64,000 bases of DNA from Alicyclobacillus suci (GTDB lineage: Bacteria; Bacillota; Bacilli; Alicyclobacillales; Alicyclobacillaceae), in assembly GCF_017329615.1 (NCBI RefSeq), contig NZ_JAFMTW010000008.1:62001-126000 (forward strand), read 5' to 3'. The notes below the pieces were generated by a model, which was given only the letters and a program-made list of their open reading frames with translations, made no database searches and had not been told where the DNA came from. This document shows, piece by piece, positions 26,299-35,872 of the stretch. Numbering within the stretch: position 1 is the first letter of the stretch; each line of letters opens with the position of its first letter. Position numbers and translations under genes: made by a program.

Positions 26299-27099
26299 TT
26301 ACGCGTCCTCCCGTCGCAAGGGTGCTTGATTGCCCACAGCGTGCGGACAAGGACAATTGCGAATATCGTCGTCCGCGCGAATAAATTCATAAAACAATGT
26401 GCGGATCTTTTCCACATTCTGCTGCATCGTATCGACAACCTCTTGGTGTGTGAGGGCATTTGTCGTCATGCCGGCGGCAAAGTTGGTCACCATGCAAACG
26501 GTGGCGTAACACAGCTCTGCTTCTTTAGCCAGTGCGACTTCTGGCATGCTGGTCATTCCCACGACACTGCCGCCTAATCGCTGAAACATGCGAATTTCTG
26601 CCTTCGTCTCAAAGCGAGGTCCTTCTGCGGTGACATACGTGCCACCAAAATGCATGGCGTAGCCGAGGTTTTCCGCGGTTTGTTGCAAGTTTTTGCGCAG
26701 TCGTGTGCAGTACGGATCGGACATGTCCACATGTACGACCTGATCTTTACCAAAAAAGGTACTGATGCGGCTTTTCGTCATATCTATCACGTCGTCGACG
26801 AAGACTAAGTCCCCCGGTCGCATCCCGGGCACGAGCGACCCCACTGCAGCGGTCGCCAAAACTTGTTCGACACCGATTTCTTTTAGCGCATAAATGTTGG
26901 CTCGATAGTTTACTTTGTGCGGCGGCGTCGCGTGCGCGCGACCATGGCGCGCGAGAAACGCCACAGGTTGTCCACCGTATGTACCCACAGTCAATTGCAC
27001 GTCGCCATAGGGTGTATGTATCTGCACGTCCCGAGCCTCTTCGACAGCACCGGCTTCGTAGACGCCGGTGCCACCAATAATTGCGTATTTTGCGTCCAT
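26299..27099 (-). CDS. mtnP: S-methyl-5'-thioadenosine phosphorylase
   Basis: Purine nucleoside phosphorylase family enzyme that splits methylthioadenosine into adenine and methylthioribose-1-phosphate. It has 266 residues from ATG 27099 (AAGGTGGAG upstream; an earlier GTG at 27111 lies inside that site). Seen are the phosphate loop IIGGTGVYE, RHGRAHATPPHKVNYRAN in order, and the FETKAEIRMF and VGMTSMPE substrate segments. It supplies the substrate for MtnA, the next gene. No later salvage genes (mtnK, mtnW, mtnX, mtnB, mtnD) are in the window. Confidence 0.95.
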   Translation of the reverse strand: MDAKYAIIGGTGVYEAGAVEEARDVQIHTPYGDVQLTVGTYGGQPVAFLARHGRAHATPPHKVNYRANIYALKEIGVEQVLATAAVGSLVPGMRPGDLVFVDDVIDMTKSRISTFFGKDQVVHVDMSDPYCTRLRKNLQQTAENLGYAMHFGGTYVTAEGPRFETKAEIRMFQRLGGSVVGMTSMPEVALAKEAELCYATVCMVTNFAAGMTTNALTHQEVVDTMQQNVEKIRTLFYEFIRADDDIRNCPCPHAVGNQAPLRREDA

Positions 27100-27243
27100 C
27101 CAAGTCTCCACCTTATCAAATCAAAGTCGCTTAGTGCTTTGATTATAGCGAAACTCGGGAAACAAATCTCCCCAATGGTTAAACGCGCGCAAGTACTGTC
27201 TGCAGGGTGATGTCGGTCGTTTGGCATGGCTGATGATGGCTGA

Positions 27244-28062
27244 TTACGAAGACTTCTTTCGCGACGTGCGCTTTCGTTTCACTGCTGGTTCCGCCATTTT
27301 CAGGCTCTTTTGGAGGGCATCCATCAAGCTGATGACGTCCGCGGCCGGTGTTGTCGCCGCCGGGGCCAGTTCTTCCGGATTCGCGTGCTCCAACTTTTGT
27401 TCCACCAATTTTTGCACTTGTTCTCGGCGTTCGTCGTGAAATGCAGCGGGATTGAACGGCTTTGACAACTGCTCAATCAGCCGCTCTGCCATCTCCAATT
27501 CGTCGGGCGAGACTTCGGGCGCTTGGTGAACGAAGGGAAGTTCTTCGGTTTGCCGAATCTCATCCGGCCAGAACAGCGTTTGCAAAATGAGCACGCCATC
27601 CTTCATGCGGATGCAGGCCATGCTTTCACTTTGCCGAAGAACGGAGGTCGCAACGGCGATTCGGCCGGTCTTGCCAAGCGCGTCCGCTAACAAGGCATAC
27701 GCTTTGCGACCGTTTGCCTCAGGGGCCAAGTAATAGGTGTTGTCGTAATAGACCGGATCGATTTCGTGGGCTTCTGTGAAGTGAACGATATCGAGTGTTT
27801 GCGAACGAGCTTTGGTCAACGCCTCGAGTTCCTCGTCCTCAATCACGACGAACTGCCCTTTGGCGTACTCAAAGCCGCGCACGATGTCGTTTGTACCGAC
27901 TTCCACCTCACACGTCGGGCAAGTTTTGTGATATTGGATGGGGGTTTTACAGACTTTGTGCAATTGCCGAAAACGAACGTTTTGCGACTCTGTAGCTTTA
28001 AACATGCGAACTGGCACATTGATGAGGCCGAAGCTAATGGAACCTTTCCACATACTGTGCAT
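27244..28062 (-). CDS. ku: Ku, DNA-end-binding protein of non-homologous end joining
   Basis: Bacterial Ku homodimer subunit that encircles broken DNA ends and recruits ligase LigD. It has 272 residues from ATG 28062 (AAAGGG upstream). The core begins MWKGSISFGLINVPVRM in order, has CKTPIQYHKTCPTC with a possible zinc-like Cys set, and PVYYDNTYYLAP in the ring region. The C-terminus ends in a lysine/arginine-rich tail, as in many sporulating Bacilli. No ligD is nearby. In Bacillus subtilis Ku is expressed in the forespore; no sigma-G promoter was identified here. Confidence 0.95.
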   Translation of the reverse strand: MHSMWKGSISFGLINVPVRMFKATESQNVRFRQLHKVCKTPIQYHKTCPTCEVEVGTNDIVRGFEYAKGQFVVIEDEELEALTKARSQTLDIVHFTEAHEIDPVYYDNTYYLAPEANGRKAYALLADALGKTGRIAVATSVLRQSESMACIRMKDGVLILQTLFWPDEIRQTEELPFVHQAPEVSPDELEMAERLIEQLSKPFNPAAFHDERREQVQKLVEQKLEHANPEELAPAATTPAADVISLMDALQKSLKMAEPAVKRKRTSRKKSS

Positions 28063-28139
28063 GCCATTCTCCACCCTTTCCGAACCACGCTCTCGTCGGT
28101 TAGGGTGGATTGGCAGACACTACGCCATGCGGATTTCGC

Positions 28140-30959
28140 TCATGAAGATTGCGTCAAAAATGAGCGAATTTGACGGAGGACATCTTGTTCGGGTGCCACG
28201 CGTGGACGCACGCCGGATAAGGATTGAATAAATGTCGCGCCGTACTTCGAAGTGATGATGCGTTTGTCGTAGACGACAACCACCCCTTTGTCCTGGCGCG
28301 TGCGAATCAAGCGGCCAAATCCCTGGCGAAACCGCACGACCGCTTCAGGTAAGCTCGCGACCCAAAAAGGGCTCTGACCGGAGTTTGTCAGGCGTTCATG
28401 CCGCGCTTCGGTCACAGGGTGGCTTGGCGGCGCAAATGGGAGCCGAATAATCACCAACGTGGTGAGTTGGTCGCCGGGCAAATCAATCCCTTCCCAAAAC
28501 GACTGTGCACCTAGGAGGACACTTCTCGGGTTATTGCGAAACGCTTCCAGCATCGCGGTGCGGCTCCCGTCCACGTCTTGCGCGAACACCGCAATTTCTT
28601 TCGCAGCCAGGGGCGCGCGCAAGTGTTTGGCCGTCTCCCGCAGCATTTGGTGGCTCGTAAATAGCGCCAACAGCCGCCCGCCACTGGCAACCGCGAGGTG
28701 GTACAACGAGTCGGTCAACCAAGTGGCTGCTTCTTCAGAACTCATCTTGGCCAGTTCAGGCACGTCGTTTGGCACGAATAACCGCGCTTGCGATGGATAG
28801 TCAAACGGTGACGGCACAATGCCCGTGATAAGTCGCTGTTCGTCCAATGTATCGCGCAGGCCCAGTTGATTGATGGTGTAGTCAAAGCGCCCACGCACTG
28901 ACAACGTCGCGGACGTGAGTATCGTCGCTGGCAACGGATCGAACAATAGCGTGCGAAGCGTCGCCGAGACGTCGATAGGCGCCGTATGAACGCTATATCG
29001 CGGGCGACCGTAGCCGCGCCGTTCAATCCACGTTACGCGTTCTTCACTTTGCACGGTCATTTCTTCCAACAGTTCGACGCCTTGCAGCCACTGATCAAGA
29101 TAGCCTGCAGCGTCGAGAATGCGCCCCGCTTCGTCGTCTGTCGCTGCTGTCTTGGCCCACTCTTGTAGCCCCTTGACCAGTTCGCGCAACGCGTGAATGG
29201 GCGCCCGCAGCGATGCCATCTGTTCACTAAACTGAATGAAACTCGGGTGCTTGAAGATGTCATCTGTCAACCGCAGTTCATTTTTACCCGCGGGTACTAG
29301 ATTTCCAAGTACTGCGAAGGCAACGTCTGCACTCTGCGCCACCTCTGCAATCCACTCCTGCGCGCGCTTGAGTTTTTCCTCCATGGCGAACGGCAGGGAC
29401 TGTGACGTTTCAAACCGGGTTAATAGATCTTTGATGATGCCGTTTCGGCCTTGGTCGCGGCTTAACCGGTGCCCCAGAGCAGCGATTTGTGCCGCGTGCA
29501 CCTCGTTGCCCAGATGTTTAGTCGCCTGTTCTTCAAGATGGTGGGCCTCGTCAATCACCAGCGCTTCGTACTTCGGCAGCACGCGGTGATCTGTCTTCAA
29601 ATCTGACAGTAAGAGCGAGTGGTTGGTAACGACGATTTCTGCCGCTTGCGCACGGGTTTTTGCACGGAAGAAGTAACATGGGCGGAAAAATGGACAGCGC
29701 TTGTTGATACAAGTCTCCGTCTCGCTCTGAACGCGCCCCCACAATCCTAGGCTCACGGATTTCGAGGAGAGTTCCTCACGTACGCCCTCGCCGGTCCGCG
29801 ACAGCCACACCAAAAGCGCCATCACGCCTTGGATATCTTCGGGACTCGCCAGTTCAGACAGCGTGGCTGCTTCATTGCGCACTTTCCGCAAACACACATA
29901 GTTCTTTCGCCCTTTTTGTACCGCGAGCGATAACTTTCCCTCAAATAATCGCAGCAGCGTAGGGAAATCGCGTTCCTCAATCTGGTCTTGCAGCGCCATC
30001 GTATGTGTACTGACGACTACGCGCTCCCCGGTCGCCTTCGCATAGAGCGCGGCTGGAATGAGATATGCCATCGATTTACCAGTACCAGTGCCCGCTTCAA
30101 TCACCGCGTGTTTGTGCGCGGTCAGCGCCTCGCCGACCTTGGCCGCCATCTGCAATTGTCCTTCACGCGGCTCATAGCCGGGCAGAAATTCGCTTAAAGG
30201 TCCGTTGGCAGAGAGGAGTGCCAACGCTTCTTGGATGACATCTTTTCCTGACCGCGTACTGGGCTTTGACTTGTCGTCATCCAATCTCGGCGGCGGTGCT
30301 GTATACAAAAGTCCGTCGCGAACTTCGCAGTCTTCCGGTATCGTATCGGCTTTCTTTGCCATCACATGGAGGCTTAGTTCAGTGAGCCAATCACTTGTGC
30401 GCTGCGAATATAACCCAGAGAGTTGCGCCAATTGTTGGACGAGCAAATAAGGCAACGCCAGAACCTGTTCCGTTAACTGCAGAAATACTTTCGCCGTGGT
30501 CATGGCGTCCGACAGCGCGCGATGCGCTGAATCTGGCACGATGCCTACATGTTCCGCCACAGCGGTCAATCGATGGGAGGACAGCGTCGGAAACAGAACG
30601 CGCGCAAGGATATATGTACACAATCCATCCGGTTGGATGAGGGTGTATCCTAACTTGTCGACATGGTACTGTAAAAAAGGCTGGTCGAACTGCAAGTTGT
30701 GCGCAACGAGTGTGTCGTCGCCGATAAACTGCAGTAGCCTCGGTAGAATTGTTGATGCAGGTTCCGCGTTGGCGACCAGAGAGTCATCAATGCCGGTCAG
30801 ACGCGTGATCTCACTCGGTATCGAAGTCTCGGGTCGCACCAGCGCGTGGAAGGTGTCGGCAATCGCGCCGTCGACGACGCGAACCGCACCGACTTCAATG
30901 ATTTCGTGTTGTGTCGGGTCGAGCCCCGTGGTTTCAATATCTATCACGACGTAATTCAC
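28140..30959 (-). CDS. dinG: DinG-type helicase with N-terminal DnaQ-like exonuclease
   Basis: 939-residue fusion typical of Firmicutes DinG. Residues 1-170 are a DEDD 3'-5' exonuclease (D7 and E9 in DIETTG, then HNLQFDQPFL and HRALSDAMTT). The rest is an XPD-like superfamily 2 helicase with Walker A GTGTGKS, DEAH box VIDEAHHLEE and late motif GSRTAMLEAFRNNP...GAQSFWEGIDLPG. The four Cys of the E. coli iron-sulfur cluster are not cleanly conserved; a C-x-C-x-C-like set (ETCINKRCPFFRPCYFF) is present, so cluster binding is possible. GTG 30959 follows GGAGG. Bacillus dinG sits next to ypmA; here Ku and the mtn operon separate them. Confidence 0.94.
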   Translation of the reverse strand: MNYVVIDIETTGLDPTQHEIIEVGAVRVVDGAIADTFHALVRPETSIPSEITRLTGIDDSLVANAEPASTILPRLLQFIGDDTLVAHNLQFDQPFLQYHVDKLGYTLIQPDGLCTYILARVLFPTLSSHRLTAVAEHVGIVPDSAHRALSDAMTTAKVFLQLTEQVLALPYLLVQQLAQLSGLYSQRTSDWLTELSLHVMAKKADTIPEDCEVRDGLLYTAPPPRLDDDKSKPSTRSGKDVIQEALALLSANGPLSEFLPGYEPREGQLQMAAKVGEALTAHKHAVIEAGTGTGKSMAYLIPAALYAKATGERVVVSTHTMALQDQIEERDFPTLLRLFEGKLSLAVQKGRKNYVCLRKVRNEAATLSELASPEDIQGVMALLVWLSRTGEGVREELSSKSVSLGLWGRVQSETETCINKRCPFFRPCYFFRAKTRAQAAEIVVTNHSLLLSDLKTDHRVLPKYEALVIDEAHHLEEQATKHLGNEVHAAQIAALGHRLSRDQGRNGIIKDLLTRFETSQSLPFAMEEKLKRAQEWIAEVAQSADVAFAVLGNLVPAGKNELRLTDDIFKHPSFIQFSEQMASLRAPIHALRELVKGLQEWAKTAATDDEAGRILDAAGYLDQWLQGVELLEEMTVQSEERVTWIERRGYGRPRYSVHTAPIDVSATLRTLLFDPLPATILTSATLSVRGRFDYTINQLGLRDTLDEQRLITGIVPSPFDYPSQARLFVPNDVPELAKMSSEEAATWLTDSLYHLAVASGGRLLALFTSHQMLRETAKHLRAPLAAKEIAVFAQDVDGSRTAMLEAFRNNPRSVLLGAQSFWEGIDLPGDQLTTLVIIRLPFAPPSHPVTEARHERLTNSGQSPFWVASLPEAVVRFRQGFGRLIRTRQDKGVVVVYDKRIITSKYGATFIQSLSGVRPRVAPEQDVLRQIRSFLTQSS

Positions 30960-31045
30960 GTTTTAGGCCTCCTGGCCAGTCCAAAATCTCTTTTTACATT
31001 CTAACAAACCTTGCTTCGGACTGACATGGAGAAACATGGCCTTCC

Positions 31046-32488
31046 CTACGAGCGTTCAAGCTGCATGTCTGATTGTTCGATTTCCGACTCCACATGAGCT
31101 CGCGCGACGGCAATGGCCGACGGCGGCAAACCTAAGTGCACCGCCCGTTCGAAGTCGGCATTCGCCAACGCCGATTCGCCTTCGCGCAGATGGAGCATTC
31201 CCCGGTACAAAATCGCGAGTCGCTTGGCGTACATGCCGGGGTGTTCAGTAAGTTGCCCCAGCCGCCGCCGCGCTTCGTCGACTTGACCATCGAGTGCCGC
31301 AATGCGCGCGCGAATAATTTGTGTCAGCGCACTTGCGTCCCCGTTTTTCTCCACTGTTTCCAGTGCCGCCTGTGCCTGCGGAAAATCACCTAACAGGTAG
31401 CTGGTCAGGCCAAACAACGTCAACGCGTGTGAGCCTTCGGGGCGAAGTGTGAGCGCGCGTTTTGTCGCTATCATCGCCTCTTGCGGTCGATGTGAAACGG
31501 CGCGGCAAAGCGCAAGTAACTCGTACCCGACTGCTTGATTCGGATATTTCGTGATGACGGAGGCTGCGGTTTGCTCTGCGAGAGGGATTTGTTGCGTGGA
31601 CAAGTACAGTACGACGCGCAGTAACGCATATTGTTCAAGTGGTTCGCCCATTTGCTCAGAGTGGGTGAGCAGAGCTCGCCCTTCATCTATGCGCCCAGAC
31701 AACACGAGGCTCATCGCGCGCCACAAGATGGCCTCGACATCAACCGTATCTGTACGCATGACCTTTGCAAAACAACGTTCCGCAGCAGCGAACTCGTAAA
31801 GTTTCAAATGACAAATCCCTAAGTTGTACCACACGTCCACTTCGTGCGGGTCGAGGCTGAGCAATTCATATAATACGTGAACCGCTTGATGCCAGTCTTC
31901 CTTGGCAGCGCACAATTGCACCTCGACTTCGAGGACCGCCTGGAGTGTCACCTCGTCTGTCGCGGCGTCCCGAGCGTATGCGAGGTGCGAAGCAGCAACA
32001 TCGATTCGACCTGCAGCCAAATGGCTAAGCGCTAAATAAATGCGTGCCGCAGGATTATCCTGACTGTCGAGTGCTTCCGAAAGCGACGCTGCGGCTTCAT
32101 CAAACATGCGTAAATCAAAATAACCAAGGCCCCTGCGCAGTGCACAGTCGACTTTTAAGGACAAGTCGAACCAAGTTTGCGCGATTTCTACTGGCTCTTG
32201 CAAAAGCGATTCGGTTCGGCTCGCCGACCACACTTCCGAGGGCGTTTCGGCGTGATTTGCGTTCTCCTGGCCGAGATCAGCTGCTTGCTCCACCTCGCCA
32301 ATTTCGAGGATGGTTTCCTCAATGACATCGTCGACTTCCATCCAGGCATCGAGGATAGAAGTGGCCAACTCACGAAGCATGGCCAGATCTTGTAGCATAC
32401 GTTCTTTCGTCCTAGCGTCCGCTTCAGGGACCTGCTCGCGGATTTGCAAAACCGCGTTCGCAATGTCCTTCAGTTCCAAATTCTGCAT
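31046..32488 (-). CDS. TPR-repeat protein
   Basis: 480-residue cytosolic protein starting at ATG 32488 with AAAGGGGG 8 bases upstream; upstream in-frame codons are not supported. The first 100 residues are acidic and helical. From about residue 110 the sequence is built of tetratricopeptide repeats (for example DEAAASLSEALDSQDNPAARIYLALSHLAAGRID, given here in two parts: LSEALDSQDNPAARIYLA and LSHLAAGRID). No enzymatic motif is seen. It lies between dinG and birA. TPR proteins scaffold complexes; no partner can be named. Confidence 0.8.
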   Translation of the reverse strand: MQNLELKDIANAVLQIREQVPEADARTKERMLQDLAMLRELATSILDAWMEVDDVIEETILEIGEVEQAADLGQENANHAETPSEVWSASRTESLLQEPVEIAQTWFDLSLKVDCALRRGLGYFDLRMFDEAAASLSEALDSQDNPAARIYLALSHLAAGRIDVAASHLAYARDAATDEVTLQAVLEVEVQLCAAKEDWHQAVHVLYELLSLDPHEVDVWYNLGICHLKLYEFAAAERCFAKVMRTDTVDVEAILWRAMSLVLSGRIDEGRALLTHSEQMGEPLEQYALLRVVLYLSTQQIPLAEQTAASVITKYPNQAVGYELLALCRAVSHRPQEAMIATKRALTLRPEGSHALTLFGLTSYLLGDFPQAQAALETVEKNGDASALTQIIRARIAALDGQVDEARRRLGQLTEHPGMYAKRLAILYRGMLHLREGESALANADFERAVHLGLPPSAIAVARAHVESEIEQSDMQLERS

Positions 32489-32558
32489 GGATGAAGCCCC
32501 CTTTGTATAGGGATAGCGTCCGTTGGCAGAACAGAGATTATGCGGTGGTTTGTCGAGC

Positions 32559-33575
32559 TTACAATTTCTCAGAAGTGGAGAATAGCACTTCTCCACTGTG
32601 CAATTCGTGTCGCACACCGGCGTAATCGCGCACTAAGAGTACACCGCGCTCATCCACATCTTCGGCGTACCCCGTAATAAACGTGTCTCCAAGTCGAACA
32701 TGTACCGTCCGTCCCAACGTATGGGCGTGTGTTTTCCACTCTTCACGTACAGCAGCAAACCCCCCTGCGCCTTGTGCGAGGCTACTGTAGAGTGTGTCGA
32801 GTTGGTTGAGGATACGTGCGAGTAGCAACGGCCTATCCACTGGTTGTCCACATTCTGTGAGAATGGTGGTGGCATGGTCGGAAACGTCGGGTGGCAGCGC
32901 GTCGCGATGGAAATTCGCGTTGATGCCAATTCCGATGACAGCGTAGTCGACAGTTTCACCGTCTGCCCGCATTTGCGCAAGGATGCCGCAAATTTTGCGA
33001 CCATCGACCAAGATGTCGTTCGGCCACTTGATCTTTGTCTCCACACCGCTTTCGTGAAGTGCTCTGTGTACTGCAACGCTCGCAAGCAATGTCAAATCGC
33101 CCGCTTGCGACAATGCACACGGGTTGCGCACGAGTACGGAAAACCACATGCCGCCAGCTGGCGATTGCCACGCGCGCCCCTGTCGCCCGCGGCCGCCTGT
33201 CTGCCGGGCAGCCGTCACGACCAGTCCATGCACCGCGCCCTCGTGAGCGAGTTCGATAGCCGTGTCGTTGGTGGAGATCCGCTCCGGTGCCCAAAGAATC
33301 GTTTGCCCCAAGCGGCAAGCCTTATTGAGATGCGGCGATACCAGTGGCCCTATCAGTTCGTCGGGTACGTGCGTCAATCGATAGCCAACACGTGGCGTCG
33401 CTGAGAATTCAAAACCGTTTGATTCAAGCGTTTTAATTTGTTTCCAAATCGCGGTTCTCGAAACGTTGAGCGCCGCGCTCAGTTGTTCTCCGGAGATGGT
33501 TCTATTCGGTGCCGACATGAATAATTCGAGCATCTTGTCGCGTGTCGACCAGTCTTGTTTGGCCAAGCAATTCAC
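32559..33575 (-). CDS. birA: biotin operon repressor / biotin--protein ligase BirA
   Basis: Bifunctional protein: an N-terminal winged helix (about residues 8-65, LSAALNVSRTAIWKQIKTLE) for repression of biotin genes and a ligase domain that attaches biotin to acetyl-CoA carboxylase. The ligase loop GGRGRQGRAWQSP and KWPNDI are family signatures. It has 338 residues from GTG 33575; a TTG at 33566 with TGGGGTG upstream is an equally good start. It follows bshA by 15 bases, as in the Bacillus dapB-bshA-cca-birA order, with cca missing here. Confidence 0.93.
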   Translation of the reverse strand: MNCLAKQDWSTRDKMLELFMSAPNRTISGEQLSAALNVSRTAIWKQIKTLESNGFEFSATPRVGYRLTHVPDELIGPLVSPHLNKACRLGQTILWAPERISTNDTAIELAHEGAVHGLVVTAARQTGGRGRQGRAWQSPAGGMWFSVLVRNPCALSQAGDLTLLASVAVHRALHESGVETKIKWPNDILVDGRKICGILAQMRADGETVDYAVIGIGINANFHRDALPPDVSDHATTILTECGQPVDRPLLLARILNQLDTLYSSLAQGAGGFAAVREEWKTHAHTLGRTVHVRLGDTFITGYAEDVDERGVLLVRDYAGVRHELHSGEVLFSTSEKL

Positions 33576-33590
33576 CCCAATCTATGCCTT

Positions 33591-34709
33591 TTAGACGCCA
33601 CAGACGCGGCGGTACAGCGCTTCGTACTCGCCTACCTTATCGTGCACGTGAAATTGGGATTCAGCATGGCGCCGTGCGGCTTGCGAAAATTGGTTGTAAA
33701 GTCTATCGTTCTGCAACAAGCGCAACGTATCTGTGGCCATTTTCGTTACGTCGCCCACATCTGACAAAAATCCGGTCACTCCGTCCACCACTACTTCTGG
33801 AATGCCACCCGCAATCGATCCGATGACGGGAATCCCACAAGCCATCGCCTCCAGCGCCACGAGCCCAAAGCTCTCTTTTGCGGATGGAAGCAACAATACA
33901 TCGGCTGCGGCGATTAACGTGGCGACTTCGTCCTGCTTCCCGAGAAATTCAACGAACGGCTCAAGTCCCAATTCGCGGACGCGCTGCCGAGCGCCACTGT
34001 ACTCTGGCCCTTCACCGACCAGTAAGAGCCGCGCCTGAACATGCGCTCGAACGCGAGCAAAGATTTCGATGACGTCGGGGATGCGTTTAATTTGTCGGAA
34101 GTTTGACACGTGTAATAGTACCCGCTCTTGCGGTTTAGCCAAACACGAGCGAACTTTCTCCCCCACCTGCGGACGAAATACACTGGTATCAATAAAGTTA
34201 TAAATGCATTCGATGGGCTTATCGGTTTCGAACAGTTCGCGGGTCTGTTGAATTAAACTACGACTCACCGCAGTTACTGCGTCGCTTTTTTCAATTCCGA
34301 GTTTAATGACTTCCTTCAAGCTCGTATCTTGGGCGAGGACGGTGACGTCTGTGCCGTGCAGCGTGGTGACCACTTTGACGTCACGCTTGGCTATCTCGCG
34401 GGCGAGAAAGCCACAAACTGCGAATGGCAATGCGTAATGCGCGTGGATAACGTCGAGCTGGTACTCGTCGGCGACTTTCGCCATCAGCGCAGCCAGGGAG
34501 AAGTCATACGGCGGTGTTCGAAGAACCGGATAGGTTGTCGTATCCAGTTCGTGAATGTAGACGTGCTCGACAAACGCGCCGAGGCGAAAGGGAACATCGG
34601 TCACGATAAAATGAACCTCATGACCTCGTTTGGCGAGCGCTTTGCCCAATTCCGTCGCCACGGCGCCGGAACCGCCAATGGTTGGATAACAACTAATTCC
34701 GATGCGCAT
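33591..34709 (-). CDS. bshA: N-acetyl-alpha-D-glucosaminyl L-malate synthase
   Basis: GT4 glycosyltransferase that makes GlcNAc-malate, the first step of bacillithiol synthesis. 372 residues from ATG 34709 (AAGGGTGG about 10 bases upstream). The N-terminus MRIGISCYPTIGGSGAVATE in parts, the THLGTDVTVL-like TTLHGTDVTVL loop, and the C-terminal KESFGLVALEAMACGIPVIGS (donor-binding E-x7-E) are all present. The family's position between dapB and birA matches Bacillus, which supports bacillithiol as the redox thiol of this organism. bshB and bshC are not in the window. Confidence 0.94.
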   Translation of the reverse strand: MRIGISCYPTIGGSGAVATELGKALAKRGHEVHFIVTDVPFRLGAFVEHVYIHELDTTTYPVLRTPPYDFSLAALMAKVADEYQLDVIHAHYALPFAVCGFLAREIAKRDVKVVTTLHGTDVTVLAQDTSLKEVIKLGIEKSDAVTAVSRSLIQQTRELFETDKPIECIYNFIDTSVFRPQVGEKVRSCLAKPQERVLLHVSNFRQIKRIPDVIEIFARVRAHVQARLLLVGEGPEYSGARQRVRELGLEPFVEFLGKQDEVATLIAAADVLLLPSAKESFGLVALEAMACGIPVIGSIAGGIPEVVVDGVTGFLSDVGDVTKMATDTLRLLQNDRLYNQFSQAARRHAESQFHVHDKVGEYEALYRRVCGV

Positions 34710-34725
34710 CCCGCACACCACCCTT

Positions 34726-35445
34726 CTACCACAATAAATTTTCTAATCCGTAGACCATCTGTCGCAACTGCATGACGCCCCGACATGCCAAAATTAACCC
34801 AGGCATAAAGCTTTCCCGATTGAGAGAGTCGTGGCGAATCGTTAAAATTTCCCCAGTTCCCCCGAAAATCACTTCTTGGTGGGCCACGAGCCCAGGTAGG
34901 CGAACACTATGTATAGGTACCTCGTAATCCGTCTCCATGGCCAACGCTGTGCGCAGCGCCGTACCAGACGGCTTGTCCTTTTTTTGGTCGTGGTGCAACT
35001 CGATAATTTCTGCTTTTTGCATCCATTTCGCGGCCTCTTTGGCGAAGCGCATCATCAACAGCGCCCCCACGGCAAAATTCGGGCACGCGATGCCCCCAAT
35101 GCCTCGGGTTTGCGCCAGCTCGTCCCAACGGGCTAAATCTTCCTCGCCATAGCCTGTTGCGCCGACCACTGGGCGAACGCCGTGTTCTAATGCAAGATTG
35201 ACGTGGTTGACAACTGTCGCAGGCGTTGTCAAATCGAGCCAGACATCCGGCTGTTCGGTTTCGAGTAACCGCACGGCGTCGTCGTAGACACTCGTCGCGA
35301 AATCTTGCAGGACTTCGTCGTCGACGTGGCGGACGAGAACACCAGCTAACGTCAAATCAGGTGTCGCTGTAATCGCGCGCACCGCTTCACGACCCATCCT
35401 CCCCTTTGCACCCGCAACTGCAATACGAACTGTGTTCTGACTCAT
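34726..35445 (-). CDS. dapB: 4-hydroxy-tetrahydrodipicolinate reductase
   Basis: NAD(P)H-dependent reductase of the lysine/diaminopimelate pathway, needed for peptidoglycan and for spore dipicolinate. From ATG 35445 (GGGAGG upstream) it has 239 residues, slightly shorter than usual. AVAGAKGRMGR is the dinucleotide loop. HHDQKKDKPSGTA is the catalytic signature, with Lys in KPSGTA. Its first 59 bases overlap the end of the preceding TPR gene in another frame, so translation is likely coupled. Confidence 0.94.
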   Translation of the reverse strand: MSQNTVRIAVAGAKGRMGREAVRAITATPDLTLAGVLVRHVDDEVLQDFATSVYDDAVRLLETEQPDVWLDLTTPATVVNHVNLALEHGVRPVVGATGYGEEDLARWDELAQTRGIGGIACPNFAVGALLMMRFAKEAAKWMQKAEIIELHHDQKKDKPSGTALRTALAMETDYEVPIHSVRLPGLVAHQEVIFGGTGEILTIRHDSLNRESFMPGLILACRGVMQLRQMVYGLENLLW

Positions 35446-35872
35446 CGATATCCTCCCTTTTTGTATCACCCTCATGCCACGAGCAATGTAACGCGGTGAG
35501 CTCCGCCAACATGTTTTGCGCGTCTTCATTCAGCGGGTCTTGTCTAGTTGCCTCCTTTAATAAAGAAATCGCCTCACTGACATACCCTTCCACATAGCGC
35601 CACTTCGCTTCTTCAACAGCGCTCGATGCACAAATTGCGTCATAGTACGATTCATAGAGCGGTATACCAGGACTCAGTTGCATCGCTTTTTGGATGCATT
35701 CCTTGGCACGCGCATAGTCGCCACTTCGATGTGCGGTGACCGATGCGCAGAAATAGACATGAGGGTTGTTCGGCTCCGCCTGAATGGCCCGTTCAAACGC
35801 GGCTTTCGCCTCGGCAAAGTCCCCGATGTACAAATACGCATATGCCGCCTGAATCAACCGCTTTGCTGCCAT
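35387..35872 (-). CDS. small TPR protein with Cys-rich tail
   Basis: 161 residues from ATG 35872 (AGAGGTGG 5 bases upstream). Three TPR units are visible (AYLYIGDFAEAKAAFERAI, VTAHRSGDYARAKECIQKAM and YVEGYVSEAISLLKEAT). The last 25 residues are acidic and end in a cysteine cluster, CSCGCKG, that could bind metal. The cluster is encoded in the DNA that overlaps the 5' end of dapB, so it may partly reflect the dapB constraint. The gene lies between ypjD and dapB; the function is unknown. Confidence 0.78.
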   Translation of the reverse strand: MAAKRLIQAAYAYLYIGDFAEAKAAFERAIQAEPNNPHVYFCASVTAHRSGDYARAKECIQKAMQLSPGIPLYESYYDAICASSAVEEAKWRYVEGYVSEAISLLKEATRQDPLNEDAQNMLAELTALHCSWHEGDTKREDIDESEHSSYCSCGCKGEDGS

